37,224 nt of DNA from Elusimicrobiota bacterium. Lineage in GTDB: Bacteria; Elusimicrobiota; Elusimicrobia; UBA1565; UBA9628. The position numbers were made by a program, and so were the translations under genes. Positions 1 to 6,412 of this stretch are shown in pieces (the first letter of the stretch is position 1; each line of letters begins with the position of its first letter). The stretch lies in NCBI GenBank assembly GCA_026388095.1, contig JAPLKL010000037.1, positions 1 through 37,224 of the forward strand, read 5' to 3'. Under the pieces are notes generated by a model. That model searched no databases. It worked only from the letters and a program-made list of their open reading frames with translations, and was not told where the DNA came from.

Positions 1-105
1 TATCCCCTCCCCTCCTTCCCTGCTTGTCGACTAGAGCCTCGGATAGTATGCCAGATGAGCCGTGCATTATGAGAGAGCAAGTCATGGGCATTTTGTGAAT
101 TGAAA

Positions 106-528
106 TCATTGCGGCAGCAAGTCGTTTACGGCGTTGGCGGAGTTGGAGCTAAAGACCATGGTGAGCGAGTTGAAGGTGACCGTGTAGGCGCCGTAGTTGG
201 TCGGGGCGCCCGCGTTGCGGGTGATGGTGACTGTCCAGCCCGTGGTGGGAGACCCGCCTACCACGGACGCGGCATTGCTGAAGTACTTGAAGTTGGGCAC
301 GCCGGTATCCATGATGTTGGCGTCGCTGCCGTAGGCTCCCTTGAACAGGCAGTACCGGTCCTGGGCCCGTCTCAGGGTTCCCACATAGGCCACCGCTTCG
401 GCGACGCGGCCTTTTTCGACGACCTTGAAGTACTGCGGGACGCCGACCGCAGCGAGGATGCCGATGATGAGGACGACCACCAGCAACTCGATGAGCGTGA
501 AGCCTCGGCTCTGTCTCTTGACTCTCAT
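106..528 (-). CDS. Type IV pilin-like / pseudopilin protein
   Basis: A 140-residue prepilin of the PilA/GspG type, expected to be processed by prepilin peptidase and assembled into a type IV pilus or type II secretion pseudopilus. Visible: a short basic leader (MRVKRQSRG), cleavage expected between Gly9 and Phe10, Glu14 (Glu5 of the mature protein), and a hydrophobic helix at about residues 10-35 ending in VPQYFK. The globular part (40-140) is Gly/Ser/Thr/Asn-rich, as in short pseudopilins. The ATG at 528 is preceded by a Shine-Dalgarno-like GGGGAGA. No other pilus gene lies in the window, so which machine it serves is unknown. The family call is strong; the pilus versus secretion role is open. 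Confidence 0.93.
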   Translation of the reverse strand: MRVKRQSRGFTLIELLVVVLIIGILAAVGVPQYFKVVEKGRVAEAVAYVGTLRRAQDRYCLFKGAYGSDANIMDTGVPNFKYFSNAASVVGGSPTTGWTVTITRNAGAPTNYGAYTVTFNSLTMVFSSNSANAVNDLLPQ

Positions 529-560
529 GGCCGCTTTCTCCCCAGACTACGTCTAGTAGT

Positions 561-591
561 ATTATGCGTTAAACAGATGAATTATGTACAA
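561..591 (-). promoter_or_regulatory. Possible promoter of the pilin gene
   Basis: On the minus strand a CATAAT (561-566) lies about 30 nt before the pilin ATG, with TTGTAC (586-591) 19 nt further upstream. The spacing is long and the match only fair. The 529-731 stretch between the divergent pilin and ATPase genes is more AT-rich than its surroundings around 560-600, as expected for a promoter region. Confidence 0.35.
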
Positions 592-716
592 CCGAAATGT
601 GGGCGATTTGTGTGCAGGTCCGCGACCTCTCCATGGTCCGTTCGACCCAAGCGGCCAGGGGTCAAAAGGCGTGCTGGCCGTGGGCCATCCGACGCTGAAG
701 AAGAGGCCGTTCCCAT

Positions 717-725
717 TGATAGAAT
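717..725 (+). promoter_or_regulatory. Extended -10 element, leaderless start of the ATPase gene
   Basis: TG-A-TAGAAT: TG at 717-718 and the hexamer at 720-725. Exactly six bases separate it from the ATG at 732, so transcription would begin at or next to the start codon. There is no credible -35 box and no Shine-Dalgarno sequence. The same arrangement, with the same six-base spacing, precedes the AsmA-like gene at 15406. Confidence 0.55.
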
Positions 726-731
726 CTCTCC

Positions 732-3164
732 ATGCCGGGTCCCAACGCAGCCGGTCGTTTTTTCGCTGTCTTTTTGGGCTTGGCCCTGCTGTCTCCCCCG
801 GCCGCCCGCGCAGCGGTAAGGACGCAGACCCCTGGCCGGGCCGCATCCGGCTTGCCGGCCGTGGCGGGCCTCTCCTTGGCTCCAAGATTGCGGGCGGACG
901 CCGGGCCGGCAGCCCTCGGCGGAGGCTTGCGCCTGGACCTTTCGCCTGGCGTGGCCCTGCCGCAGCCCCCGGGCCTTTCGCTGCAGCCCGCCTCTGCCGG
1001 CATCCCCGTCCTGCCGACGCTCGCTGCGCCGGTTCTGTCCGCCGGCCTGCCGCAGCCCGCCCCCGTTGCCGGGCCCTCTCAAGACGCGAGCCTGCGCGCT
1101 GAATCGCCCTCCGAGCCGTCCGCCCGGCCGGAGTCTGGCCAGGGGCTCTTCACCCGCCTGGCCCGGCTTTTCGACGGGTCGCGGCCTGCGCAGGCCGCGG
1201 AGGAGTTCGCGGACTACCTCCAGAGCCCGCCGGAGGTCCCCTTGCCGGCCCCGCCCCGGATACCGGGCTGGGAGAGGCTCTCCGCCACCGGCGGGGATCG
1301 GGCGCCTGTCTCCTTCCACGCCGAAAAGAGCGAGACTTTGGGCGAAGGCCGTTCCATCCCCATCAGCAGGGACGATTCGGCTCCGGGGCCCTGGGAGAAG
1401 ACGGACGCGGCCTCGGGGGCGCGCGTCTGGGAGCCGCCTACCGGCTCGCGGGACGCCACGGCCTTCGGCGACAGCCTCTACTGGATCGACCCGCATGGCA
1501 GGTTCGTGGTCTACTCTCTCGAGAAAAAGACCGCCGCGGCCTACACCTGCCACGAGGGCCCGGTGACGCGCTTCGCCGTGGCGGGGCCGAACCGGGTCTT
1601 CGTCGTGGTCGGCAACGACCTGCGACGCTGGGACCTCGATGCCCTCTACGCCCGCACCTATCCCGCCCTGGGCCAGAACGCCGAGTCCATCACCAGCATG
1701 GCGCTGGCCGAGGACTCCGGGGTCGGCGACGCCATGACCTTCCACCTTCCGGGCCGGCGGCTGAAGAGCTCGGGCGGCGGCATCATCGTGGAGACCGGGG
1801 CTTTCGAGGCCGAAGCCGCGGTCCCGGCGGGCCGGGGGCTCTTCTACCGTCATGAGCAGGACGGGACCCGCGTATGGAGGGACGCGGACTACGGGAGCAT
1901 CCCGTTCCGCATCCTGGCCCTCGCCGCGGACCCAGCGCAAGACACCTTCTACGCCGCGGTGCCCGAAGGCCTGGTCGTGTGGGAGGTCCGCGGCGGCCGC
2001 TACCGCCTCGTCCCGGCGGCGGGCCTGGACGCCGAGGGAGTCAAGCCCACTCTGCACCTGGATGGCGACACGGTCTACCTCGGCGCGGGCTCGCGCGTGC
2101 TGCAATTCCAGCGTCAGGACCTGATGGGCCAGCGAGAGCCTCCCGACACGGTCCGGCTCTGGTCCGAGCGCAACCCCATGTTCGTCAAGGACGCGGCCCT
2201 GCATATCGGCGACCTGACCTTCCCCATCGCTGGCAGGCCCGCCCCGGCCCGGTCCTGGGCCGCCCGGGCCCGGGAGGCGCTGAGCCGGGTCCTGGGCCGT
2301 CCCGCCCCGCCGCGGGAGGTCCGGGACTTGGGCATCTCGGAAGATGACTGGCGCGCTCTCAACCTGCCTACCAACAAGCGTCTGATCTACGACACCCTGA
2401 AGGGGTTCACTTTAAACCAGCATGTCCTCTACATCGGCGAGACCGGAGGGGGCAAGACCTGGATCGCGACCATGCTGGCCAAGCTCACGGGCAACCAGCT
2501 GTGGATGGTGTCGATGAACGAGTACACGCGCAACAAAGACTTGATAGCGCGCGAGACCTTCGGCGAGGAGGGCAAGAACAAGACGGGCCTGACCATGTCC
2601 ACGGTGCTGCGCTGGATGCAGGAGGGGGGCATCCTGCTCCTTGACGAGATGCACAAGCCCCTGGAGGGAATCGCGGTCCTCAACAACATCCTGCAGAACG
2701 GCGAGTACCGCCTGCCCGACGGCAGGGTCATCAAGTACGACAAGCGCAAGTCCTGGATCATCGGGACCATGAACCCGGTCAAGCCCCCTTACAAGGGCGA
2801 GCCTCCGTCGGGCGAGCTCTCCAGCCGCTTCGGCCTGACTTTGGACGTCAAGTACCTGCCGCCCGAGGAGGAGCGGGCCCTTCTGGGCCTATTCTACCCG
2901 GAGGTCCCGTCCGAGCTCATCTCCAGGCTGGTCGCGGCGGCCGGCCGCCTGCGCCGGCTCTACCCGGAGGTGCTCCCCCTGCCCATCGCGCCCCGGACCC
3001 TCATGTACATCGCCCAGCACCTCAGCCGCTATCCGTCCGAGGACCCCGCCGACGTGTTCCGCAAGACCTACAACCCCGCCTCCATCGTGGAGGACCCCGC
3101 CATCGCCGAGGCCATCGCCCAGGTCCTCGCCGAGCTCTTCCCGGCCGCGGCGCCCGGCTCCTAG
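732..3164 (+). CDS. Signal-peptide protein with propeller-like region and C-terminal MoxR/AAA_5-type ATPase
   Basis: An 810-residue protein in three parts. Residues 1-28 look like a signal peptide (basic start, hydrophobic core FFAVFLGLALL, then PPAARAA). Residues 30-230 are Pro/Ala-rich and low complexity. Residues about 235-500 contain repeated short strand-like units with WD/YWID-type motifs, suggestive of a beta-propeller. The C-terminal part is a clear AAA+ ATPase: Walker A GETGGGKT (569-576), Walker B ILLLDE (634-639), sensor-1 Asn681 in GTMNP, and a likely arginine finger Arg699 in SSRFG. This resembles the AAA_5/MoxR branch, whose members remodel protein complexes. An ATPase behind an apparent signal peptide is odd: either the N-terminus acts as a membrane anchor with the ATPase cytosolic, or the start is misread. 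The stop shares CTAG with the convergent kinase gene. Confidence 0.8.
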   Translation: MPGPNAAGRFFAVFLGLALLSPPAARAAVRTQTPGRAASGLPAVAGLSLAPRLRADAGPAALGGGLRLDLSPGVALPQPPGLSLQPASAGIPVLPTLAAPVLSAGLPQPAPVAGPSQDASLRAESPSEPSARPESGQGLFTRLARLFDGSRPAQAAEEFADYLQSPPEVPLPAPPRIPGWERLSATGGDRAPVSFHAEKSETLGEGRSIPISRDDSAPGPWEKTDAASGARVWEPPTGSRDATAFGDSLYWIDPHGRFVVYSLEKKTAAAYTCHEGPVTRFAVAGPNRVFVVVGNDLRRWDLDALYARTYPALGQNAESITSMALAEDSGVGDAMTFHLPGRRLKSSGGGIIVETGAFEAEAAVPAGRGLFYRHEQDGTRVWRDADYGSIPFRILALAADPAQDTFYAAVPEGLVVWEVRGGRYRLVPAAGLDAEGVKPTLHLDGDTVYLGAGSRVLQFQRQDLMGQREPPDTVRLWSERNPMFVKDAALHIGDLTFPIAGRPAPARSWAARAREALSRVLGRPAPPREVRDLGISEDDWRALNLPTNKRLIYDTLKGFTLNQHVLYIGETGGGKTWIATMLAKLTGNQLWMVSMNEYTRNKDLIARETFGEEGKNKTGLTMSTVLRWMQEGGILLLDEMHKPLEGIAVLNNILQNGEYRLPDGRVIKYDKRKSWIIGTMNPVKPPYKGEPPSGELSSRFGLTLDVKYLPPEEERALLGLFYPEVPSELISRLVAAAGRLRRLYPEVLPLPIAPRTLMYIAQHLSRYPSEDPADVFRKTYNPASIVEDPAIAEAIAQVLAELFPAAAPGS

Positions 3165-4249
3165 CCGGGAAGCGAGATCCGGAAGGTGGTCCCTCGCCCG
3201 TTCTGGGGCAAGAGAGAGAGGCTGCCCCCGTGCGCCTCGACCAGGTTCTTCGCGATCGTGAGGCCCAGGCCGCTGCCGCTGCGCTTGCCGTGCGAGACGA
3301 AGGGTTCGAAGACGCGGCCGCGGATCGCGGCGGGGATCCCAGGGCCGTCGTCTTTGACCGTGATCTGGACGCGGCCTCGGTCCCGAGTCGCCTCGAGCCA
3401 CACGGTGCCGCCCTTGGGGGCGAGGGCGTCTGCGGAGTTGCCGACCAGGTTCTGGAGGACCCGCAGCAGCCGCGTCCGGTCCGCCCGGACATCCCCCTGC
3501 ACCGGGGCGATGTCCAGCGTCACATGGGAGTTCGCCAGGAACCCCTGGTTCAGGGCGCGGAACTCCTCGAAGAGGTCTCTCAGGGGCACGGGCTCGACCT
3601 TGAGGTCGGCCTGGCCTCGGGCGAAATCCAGCAACTCCTGCGCCATCCCGGCCATGCGCTCCGCCTGACACTGGATGATCTGGCAGCAGCGCTGGGTCTC
3701 CGCTTCCTTGTGCTCCTGCAGGATCACGGAGCCCGCCAGACGGATGCTGGTCAGCGGATTCTTGAAGTCGTGGATGATCGAGCCCGCCAGTTCCCCGATC
3801 AGATGGATCTTCTCCTTGCGCAGGGTTTCCACCACGAACTTCTCATCGATGGCTTGGAGATAATCGACGGCCCTGGCCGAGATGTCCCGCGTCACTTCCG
3901 GGGGCTCGCAGGCCAGGGCCTTCCGGAAATCCGCGCCGGGGATCTTGTAGATGAGCACGCGCCCCTTGGCGCGGGCCCCCGTGATCCGCGCTTTGCGGTA
4001 CATGACCCCGATCTCTCCGAAGTAGTCCCCGGGCCCGACTGTGGCGAGCACCACGGCGCGGCCCCGCGCCGAACCCTTGACGAGCTGGACTTCCCCTGAG
4101 GCGACGAGGCAGATCGACTCGGGGACGGAGGACTCATCGAAGATGTCGGCGCCGTCGCCATAGGACCGTCTCCCGGCGGCGGCGGCCAGGCTGCGTCGGG
4201 AATCCGCGCTGAACCTGCGGAAGAAAAGGTTGTCCTCCAATTTTACCAT
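3161..4249 (-). CDS. Soluble sensor histidine kinase with N-terminal cyclic-nucleotide-binding-like domain
   Basis: A 362-residue protein without membrane segments. Residues 1-120 form a cNMP-binding/CRP-like jelly roll (ICLVASGEVQLV, then GDYFGEIGVMY). Residues 145-215 are the HisKA dimerisation helix pair with the phosphorylatable His160 in IIHDFKNPLTS. Residues 255-362 are the HATPase_c domain, with Asn271 (N-box), DDGPGIP at 300-306 and GSGLGLTIAKN. No receiver domain is attached and no response regulator gene is adjacent, so its partner is unknown. The HDFKNPL form of the H-box is the variant seen in many stand-alone sensors. The ATG at 4249 has no Shine-Dalgarno but does have a close extended -10 box. 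The last four bases overlap the convergent ATPase gene. Confidence 0.93.
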   Translation of the reverse strand: MVKLEDNLFFRRFSADSRRSLAAAAGRRSYGDGADIFDESSVPESICLVASGEVQLVKGSARGRAVVLATVGPGDYFGEIGVMYRKARITGARAKGRVLIYKIPGADFRKALACEPPEVTRDISARAVDYLQAIDEKFVVETLRKEKIHLIGELAGSIIHDFKNPLTSIRLAGSVILQEHKEAETQRCCQIIQCQAERMAGMAQELLDFARGQADLKVEPVPLRDLFEEFRALNQGFLANSHVTLDIAPVQGDVRADRTRLLRVLQNLVGNSADALAPKGGTVWLEATRDRGRVQITVKDDGPGIPAAIRGRVFEPFVSHGKRSGSGLGLTIAKNLVEAHGGSLSLLPQNGRGTTFRISLPG

Positions 4250-4259
4250 AGCAGGGATA

Positions 4260-4268
4260 ATGATACCA
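4260..4268 (-). promoter_or_regulatory. Extended -10 element of the cNMP-domain kinase gene
   Basis: Read on the minus strand, TG-G-TATCAT ends 10 nt before the ATG at 4249. The predicted transcript leader is only a few bases long and no Shine-Dalgarno sequence is present. It belongs to the set of TGnTAnnAT boxes found directly before several genes here. Confidence 0.45.
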
Positions 4269-4275
4269 AAATGCC

Positions 4276-4306
4276 GCCCCGGCCCCTCACGCGAGGGGCT
4301 CGGGGC
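4276..4306 (-). terminator. Strong hairpin downstream of the 299-residue secreted protein gene
   Basis: GCCCCG-GCCCCTC (4276-4288), loop ACGC, then GAGGGGC-t-CGGGGC (4293-4306): 13 base pairs with one bulged base. Read on the minus strand it is followed by GGCATTTTGG, a short T run. It lies between the stop at 4341 and the promoter of the next minus-strand gene, which fits an intrinsic terminator insulating the two genes. Confidence 0.65.
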
Positions 4307-4340
4307 GTCCGTACGGGAAGCCGGGGCTGCCGCTACGGGA

Positions 4341-5240
4341 CTATTGCAGCGTTCCCTGATGCTCCCACAGCCAGGTCTTCTCCTGGATCGAGAACTCCGC
4401 GAACTCCTTCTGCGCGGCGTCTGCGGCCGCCGCGGTCTTCTGCGCCGCGGCCAGCGCGGCCTCGCTCTGCGCCAGCTCGGCGCGCAGCGACTCGGCGTTG
4501 GGGTCGTTGGGCACGGTCAGCATCTGCTCGATGGCGTACTTGAGGTTGACCAACCGGGTCGACTCGGCGGATTGCTTGGCGCGGACTTCCGCCAGCGTCG
4601 GCACTCCCTGCTTCTGCAGATAGGGGACGCCGCTGGACGGGTCGTGCTCGACCCAGAGGCGGATGGCCTGCGCAACGGCCGCGTCCTGGTGCCCGTCGAT
4701 GTCCTCCATGGTCATGCGGGTGCCCCCGAGCTCGAAGAAGGACTCGGCCATGCGGCTGGCCGCGATGTAGCGCTTCTCCGCGGACTCCGGGAAATCCTTG
4801 AGCATCAGCTCCGCCGTCTCCTTGGCCACGTACACGGCCAGGTACCGGTAGGACACGGGCTGGGCCAAAGCCGGGTCGAGGTACACCGCGGGGATGGCGC
4901 GCTCATCCGGCGCTCCGAGCCAGGCATGCGCGCTGCGGCCCCGGGCTTGGCCGCTGAACTCGACTACGGCCTGGTGCTCGCGCAGCCAGGTCACGAGTAG
5001 CTCTCCCGTGCCGGGAGCGTCGTTCATTGCCGTCAGCACGGACCCGATCAGGCGCTGCGGCTCGGGGGTCTCGGCGGCGCGCGCCTGCACGGCGGCGGCG
5101 AGCGTCTGGCCCGCGGACGCGGACTGGATGCGGATGCCCTGCAGCTGCGCGGCGAACTGCGCCTCGCTGAGCGGGGCCTGCGCCTGTGCGGACCCGCCCA
5201 AAGCGGCGAGCAGGGCCAGGATGGACAGCTTCTTCGTCAT
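4341..5240 (-). CDS. Secreted/periplasmic protein of unknown function
   Basis: A 299-residue protein that I cannot assign to a family. It opens with a signal peptide (MTKKLSILALLAALGG, then SAQAQA; cleavage around 21). The mature part is mostly predicted helix. A middle section (about 90-190) contains HAWLGAPDERAIPAVYLDP and a YLAVYVAKETAELMLKDFPESAEKR helix region, and reads like a small alpha/beta domain. The C-terminal 80 residues are Ala/Glu/Gln-rich heptad-like sequence, probably a coiled coil. The ATG at 5240 has a strong Shine-Dalgarno (GGGAGG, 5 nt upstream). It sits alone between two terminator-like hairpins, so it is probably transcribed as a single gene from the TATAAT at 5277-5282. 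Confidence 0.8.
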   Translation of the reverse strand: MTKKLSILALLAALGGSAQAQAPLSEAQFAAQLQGIRIQSASAGQTLAAAVQARAAETPEPQRLIGSVLTAMNDAPGTGELLVTWLREHQAVVEFSGQARGRSAHAWLGAPDERAIPAVYLDPALAQPVSYRYLAVYVAKETAELMLKDFPESAEKRYIAASRMAESFFELGGTRMTMEDIDGHQDAAVAQAIRLWVEHDPSSGVPYLQKQGVPTLAEVRAKQSAESTRLVNLKYAIEQMLTVPNDPNAESLRAELAQSEAALAAAQKTAAAADAAQKEFAEFSIQEKTWLWEHQGTLQ

Positions 5241-5245
5241 TGCGG

Positions 5246-5282
5246 CCTCCCGGGAGGACCGACCCCTCCCGCGAGGATTATA
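5246..5282 (-). promoter_or_regulatory. Promoter -10 and self-pairing 5' leader with sequestrable Shine-Dalgarno
   Basis: On the minus strand: TATAAT (5277-5282), then a leader containing CGGGAGG, a 7-nt loop, and CCTCCCG (5251-5271), directly followed by a second GGGAGG (5246-5251) that serves as the Shine-Dalgarno of the gene starting at 5240. The central CCTCCC can pair with the upstream GGGAGG or compete for the Shine-Dalgarno itself (CCTCCCGGGAGG is a 12-bp palindrome). This could tune translation; that part is inference. Confidence 0.45.
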
Positions 5283-5340
5283 GCGGCGAGCGGCCGATGC
5301 GGCCCTGGGCCTTGAGGGCTCGCCCGCGGCGGCAAAAGGC

Positions 5341-5360
5341 CTAGACCCTCCCGGGTCCAG
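5341..5360 (-). terminator. Probable intrinsic terminator of wrbA
   Basis: CTAGACCC-TCCC-GGGTCCAG forms an 8-bp stem with one imperfect pair and a 4-nt loop, 13 nt past the wrbA stop. Read in the direction of wrbA transcription it is followed by GCCTTTTGCC, a short T tract. Confidence 0.55.
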
Positions 5361-5372
5361 GCCGGGCCCGAA

Positions 5373-5996
5373 CTAGCTGACCTTCACCCCGGCCAGCCTT
5401 TCCGCGAGCCGCGCCACGTAGCGGCCCTGGAACTTGGCCCCGTCCAGTTCGTTCGCGCTGGGGACGCGCTCTCCCTTGCCTCCCGCGATGGTGGACGCTC
5501 CGTAAGGCGAGCCTCCGGTCATCTCAGCGATGGTCATCTGCCCGTGGTAGGCGTACGGAAGCCCGGCGACCACCATGCCGTGGTGCAGGAGCGTGATGTG
5601 GAAAGAGAGGAGCGTGGATTCCTGTCCGCCGTGCTGGGTGGCGGAGCTGGTCAGGACGCTGCCGACCTTCCCCACCATGGAGCCTTTCAGCCAGAGCCCG
5701 CCGGTGGAGTCGAGGAACTGGCGCATCTGGCCGCACATGTTGCCGAAGCGCGTGGGCGTTCCGAAGATGACGGCGTCGGCCGCGGCCAGGTCCTCGACCG
5801 CGCAGACCGGCACCGCCTCCTGCTCTTTCTGCGCGGCCAGCGCGCCCATCTTCTCGAGCGCTTCCTTGGCCAGGGTCTCGGGGATGCGCTTGAGCGAGAC
5901 CTCGGCGCCCGGGACTCCGCGGGCTCCTTCGGCCGCGGCCTGGGCCAGCTTGTAAACGTGCCCGTACATGGAATAATAAGCGACGAGGATCTTCAT
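5373..5996 (-). CDS. wrbA: NAD(P)H:quinone oxidoreductase, WrbA flavoprotein
   Basis: A 207-residue flavodoxin-fold protein of the WrbA family, which binds FMN and reduces quinones by two electrons, avoiding semiquinone radicals. Family signatures are visible: an N-terminal phosphate-binding loop after [17 protein letters not shown], then [28 protein letters not shown] (about 74-102), [11 protein letters not shown] (about 116-126), and [11 protein letters not shown] near 162-172. Length is typical (about 200). It has a strong Shine-Dalgarno (AAAGGAG) before the ATG at 5996 and its own -10 box upstream. It appears monocistronic, consistent with a general oxidative-stress enzyme. Confidence 0.96.
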   Translation of the reverse strand: MKILVAYYSMYGHVYKLAQAAAEGARGVPGAEVSLKRIPETLAKEALEKMGALAAQKEQEAVPVCAVEDLAAADAVIFGTPTRFGNMCGQMRQFLDSTGGLWLKGSMVGKVGSVLTSSATQHGGQESTLLSFHITLLHHGMVVAGLPYAYHGQMTIAEMTGGSPYGASTIAGGKGERVPSANELDGAKFQGRYVARLAERLAGVKVS

Positions 5997-6062
5997 GATA
6001 TTTCTCCTTTATGGTGGCATCGCTGCGTCGATGAGCTTTATGATGAGCCCGCCGTGGACCGT

Positions 6063-6068
6063 ATTATA
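6063..6068 (-). promoter_or_regulatory. -10 box of wrbA
   Basis: TATAAT on the minus strand, about 66 nt upstream of the wrbA ATG, giving a leader of roughly 60 nt. No clear -35 match at 17 nt. A divergent TATAAT for the small downstream reading frame lies only 30 bp away (6099-6104), so the two promoters are back to back. Confidence 0.45.
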
Positions 6069-6098
6069 TATCACTGCTTCGGCATCCCCGCACAATCG

Positions 6099-6104
6099 TA
6101 TAAT
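6099..6104 (+). promoter_or_regulatory. -10 box before the 49-residue reading frame
   Basis: A perfect TATAAT ending 11 nt before the ATG at 6116. This predicts a transcript with almost no leader. No Shine-Dalgarno lies in between. Confidence 0.45.
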
Positions 6105-6115
6105 AATCCCCGGCC

Positions 6116-6265
6116 ATGCCGCTCCCCCATGAGCAGTCCCCTCAGCCCGAGCCTCTGGCCAGGCCCCCGGCTCCCCGGCCCGGACCCGGCAAGGTCTACG
6201 AGATCCAGCCCCTGCCCTACACCATGTTCAAGCCCTGGGAACTCTTCGAGTTCTCAGGCCGCTGA
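6116..6265 (+). CDS. Possible small protein, 49 residues, unknown
   Basis: ATG at 6116, TGA at 6263-6265. The product has a Pro-rich first half (Ala/Arg/Pro/Gly, residues 9-25) and a distinct hydrophobic/aromatic second half containing KVYEIQPLPY and MFKPWELFEF (26-46). No signal peptide, cysteines or membrane segment. Support comes from the perfect TATAAT just upstream and the non-random C-terminal half; there is no Shine-Dalgarno. It fills the otherwise empty 416-bp gap between wrbA and the Ser/Thr kinase gene; bases 6266-6376 hold nothing I recognise. It may be a spurious frame. Confidence 0.45.
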   Translation: MPLPHEQSPQPEPLARPPAPRPGPGKVYEIQPLPYTMFKPWELFEFSGR

Positions 6266-6376
6266 AGTAGGAAGGCGGAGTACGAGACTCACACCTGAAC
6301 AGCTCAATTCGATGCCGTCTGACTGGACCCCGCTCAAGAATTATCAGATATCCTTGTTCTGCGATCGGATCCACCA

Positions 6377-6405
6377 TTGACAAGATGCGGCCTTGGCCGT
6401 ACACT
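6377..6405 (+). promoter_or_regulatory. Near-consensus sigma-70 promoter giving a leaderless kinase mRNA
   Basis: TTGACA (6377-6382), exactly 17 nt, then TACACT (6400-6405), and after seven bases the ATG at 6413. The -35 box is perfect and the spacing ideal, so transcription should start at or beside the ATG. The TTG of the -35 box is also an in-frame potential start codon, which can mislead gene callers into a 12-residue longer protein. Confidence 0.75.
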
Positions 6406-6412
6406 TCAATAT

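Noticed and set aside
1-105. Possible terminator or gene end left of the pilin gene
   Set aside because: No clear hairpin with a T run and no convincing reading frame in these bases.
582-2204. Long minus-strand open frame (540 codons) opposite the ATPase gene
   Set aside because: Arg/Gly/Pro-rich antisense shadow, an effect of high GC; the plus-strand frame has clear AAA+ motifs.
6377-6412. TTG start adding 12 residues to the Ser/Thr kinase
   Set aside because: The TTG is the -35 box of the promoter, and ATG 6413 begins a clean signal peptide.
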